A stretch of 64,000 nt of DNA from a virus, in IMG/VR virus record IMGVR_UViG_3300034092_002634, positions 18,653-82,652 of that record, one strand, 5' to 3'. Below the pieces are notes generated by a model, which had not been told where the DNA came from, did not search any database, and was given only the letters and a program-made list of their open reading frames with translations. A program made the position numbers and the translations under genes. Positions 62,913 to 64,000 of the stretch are shown piece by piece (the first letter of the stretch is position 1; each line of letters begins with the position of its first letter).

Positions 62913-63825
62913 ATGGCCTCCGTAATAATTGAGCCCATTCATTGTAAGGAAGGGCCTTGCTTAAGATTAGTGTAAACTCGGCAGGACCCTTTGTCAACAA
63001 GTAGGTATCCAAGTCCATCTTGTTTTGTTTGCCCAGAGGAAGCGTAGCAATTCGTAAGTTTGGGAGTCGTTGAGCCAGCTTATCAACTGCCTGATACACG
63101 GACTCTCTTACAGAGGATTGTGCTTGTGAGTCAAACACGACAGTCTGAGTTCCCTTGGCCATAGAGCGCAGTCTCCAGCGCCATACCGCAATACCCGGAA
63201 GTCCTACTGCCTTAAAGCCAAACTGACTAGCTACAATGGTCTTTATTTCTCCCTCGGTGATCAGATGGTCGTACTTGAGATCTTCTGCGTTGTAAGGCCA
63301 CTCACCAGCGCCTCTAGAAGATGTTGTACCAAACGGTCCCTTGTACTTTGGCTCAGCATTAATCATAGATCTTCCGCGGATGTCTACGACGCCTGAAGTC
63401 AGCGGGTCGAGGTAAGGGAAGGTTAGCCTGTCTGCGAGCGTTGGCGTGCCTCCTGAGGTCATCAAACCAGACTTTAGAAACATATCAGAGCGCCCGCGAT
63501 CAAACGCCTGAGTACTTGGGCAATACCCAATCCGCAACCGTTGAATAGACTCGTCTGTAATTCCACGCTCGCGAGCATATGCTCGTGCCTGTGGCGTAAG
63601 GCAAGCATGATAATAGTTTGCTATCTCAGTATATACTTCCCGTATCTCTAAAAGATCGGCGGGCTCTCCTTGAAATGGCAGACCGCGCTCTGAATCGTAT
63701 TGCTCAGCCTTTTCAGGAGATGAGCGATACTCACAGTTAAAGCAGTAAGCCATCCCGTTATCGGGAGTTACGTAGAGGTTATCCCCTCCGCAGCTGGGAC
63801 ATTCAGACTTGTAGCCCCTTCCCAT
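62890..63825 (-). CDS. DnaG-like primase (zinc ribbon plus Toprim)
   Basis: ATG 63825 follows GGAGGCGCT. The 311-residue protein has a zinc ribbon with Cys 9, 12, 28 and 31, a helical linker, and a Toprim-like domain with LITEGEIKT and later TVVFDSQAQ. The second acidic motif departs from the usual DxD, reading D-S-Q. It resembles T7-type primases that lack the helicase half, and the adjacent helicase gene supplies that function. A terminator lies just upstream. Confidence 0.85.
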   Translation of the reverse strand: MGRGYKSECPSCGGDNLYVTPDNGMAYCFNCEYRSSPEKAEQYDSERGLPFQGEPADLLEIREVYTEIANYYHACLTPQARAYARERGITDESIQRLRIGYCPSTQAFDRGRSDMFLKSGLMTSGGTPTLADRLTFPYLDPLTSGVVDIRGRSMINAEPKYKGPFGTTSSRGAGEWPYNAEDLKYDHLITEGEIKTIVASQFGFKAVGLPGIAVWRWRLRSMAKGTQTVVFDSQAQSSVRESVYQAVDKLAQRLPNLRIATLPLGKQNKMDLDTYLLTKGPAEFTLILSKALPYNEWAQLLRRPYVLRQGR

Positions 63826-63846
63826 AGCGCCTCCAAATAAAAAAGT

Positions 63847-63869
63847 GGGCGGTGTGGTTAGCACCGCCC
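63847..63869 (-). terminator. Terminator or attenuator before primase
   Basis: GGGCGGTG pairs with CACCGCCC around a 7-base loop. On the minus strand it is followed by ACTTTTTTATTT. It would end transcripts of the upstream SSB-like gene and reduce read-through into primase. Confidence 0.75.
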
Positions 63870-63883
63870 GAGACAAGAGAGAA

Positions 63884-64000
63884 CTAGTCGTCAAATAATG
63901 TGTCAGCAGCCGGCACAGCGGGAGTGCGTTCAGGTGTTGCGTTCATCTGCTTAGCAACAACCTGTGCAACTGTTTGTTCAGAGCGCTCAATTAGATGAAC
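63884..64000 (-). CDS. C-terminal end of a probable single-stranded DNA-binding protein (partial)
   Basis: The last 38 codons of a minus-strand gene enter the window, ending ...VPAADTLFDD. A Pro/Ala linker ending in an acidic tip with a hydrophobic residue is typical of single-stranded DNA-binding proteins, whose tail recruits replication partners. It is the first visible gene of the replication operon and has its own terminator. The identification rests on the tail and position only. Confidence 0.5.
   Translation of the reverse strand, partial: VHLIERSEQTVAQVVAKQMNATPERTPAVPAADTLFDD

Noticed and set aside
1-64000. CRISPR array, insertion sequence or integrase/attachment site
   Set aside because: No regular direct repeats with unique spacers, no transposase frame with terminal repeats and no integrase gene were seen. 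The three tRNA genes look complete, with no duplicated tRNA end.

Overview
This window is most likely part of the genome of a long-tailed double-stranded DNA phage. It carries terminase, portal, HK97-like head, connector, tail tube, tail chaperone, lysis and replication genes, and three tRNA genes. There is no ribosomal RNA and no obvious host housekeeping block. The host cannot be named. Shine-Dalgarno sites of the AGGAGG type, a flavin-dependent thymidylate synthase, a B12-dependent ribonucleotide reductase and a Ycf45/SpoIIIAA-like ATPase fit a bacterium from a lineage such as Cyanobacteria, Chloroflexota or Actinomycetota, but this is only a hint.

Layout. 1-20.9 kb (minus): a head and tail module runs from a small regulator through prohead protease, capsid, connectors, tail terminator, tail tube and a frameshifted chaperone pair into one giant open frame. 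That frame has at least 4421 codons and leaves the window at the left edge. 21.1-31.9 kb (plus): nucleotide metabolism (MazG-like, class II reductase), a terminase split by an intein, portal, amidase, holin-like proteins, a second muralytic enzyme and a glycosyltransferase. 32.4-48.2 kb (plus): a long, more GC-rich run of small, mostly unrecognised genes, with a Ycf45-like ATPase near its start and an ArdC-like antirestriction protein. 48.2-48.9 kb: a non-coding origin-like region with iterons and three DnaA boxes. 48.9-64 kb (minus): replication, recombination and nucleotide genes (SSB-like tail, primase, DnaB helicase, resolvase, family A polymerase, RecA-like protein, RecB-like nuclease, phosphoesterase, ThyX), three tRNAs, sugar-modification genes and a GH73-like enzyme.

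Two things stand out. First, the giant protein sits where a tape measure protein is expected, yet in order it contains recognisable PP2C phosphatase, Nudix, ADP-ribosyltransferase-like and DnaQ-type exonuclease signatures, followed by roughly 172-residue tandem repeats. It looks like a polyvalent effector protein fused to, or replacing, the tape measure. Second, the small-gene cluster is full of structured RNA. Two textbook type II hammerhead ribozymes lie near its two ends (37.4 and 48.2 kb). Between them almost every intergenic gap holds a compact H-type pseudoknot or hairpin whose stems change in compensating pairs from copy to copy, just upstream of a ribosome binding site. I know of no description of this arrangement.

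How it may work together (inference): the plus-strand cluster could be made as long polycistronic RNA, cut by the hammerheads, with each cistron protected or tuned by its own pseudoknot. The giant protein could be delivered with the DNA and act on host signalling, nucleotides and nucleic acids. ArdC would protect the incoming DNA, and the right-hand operon would replicate it.
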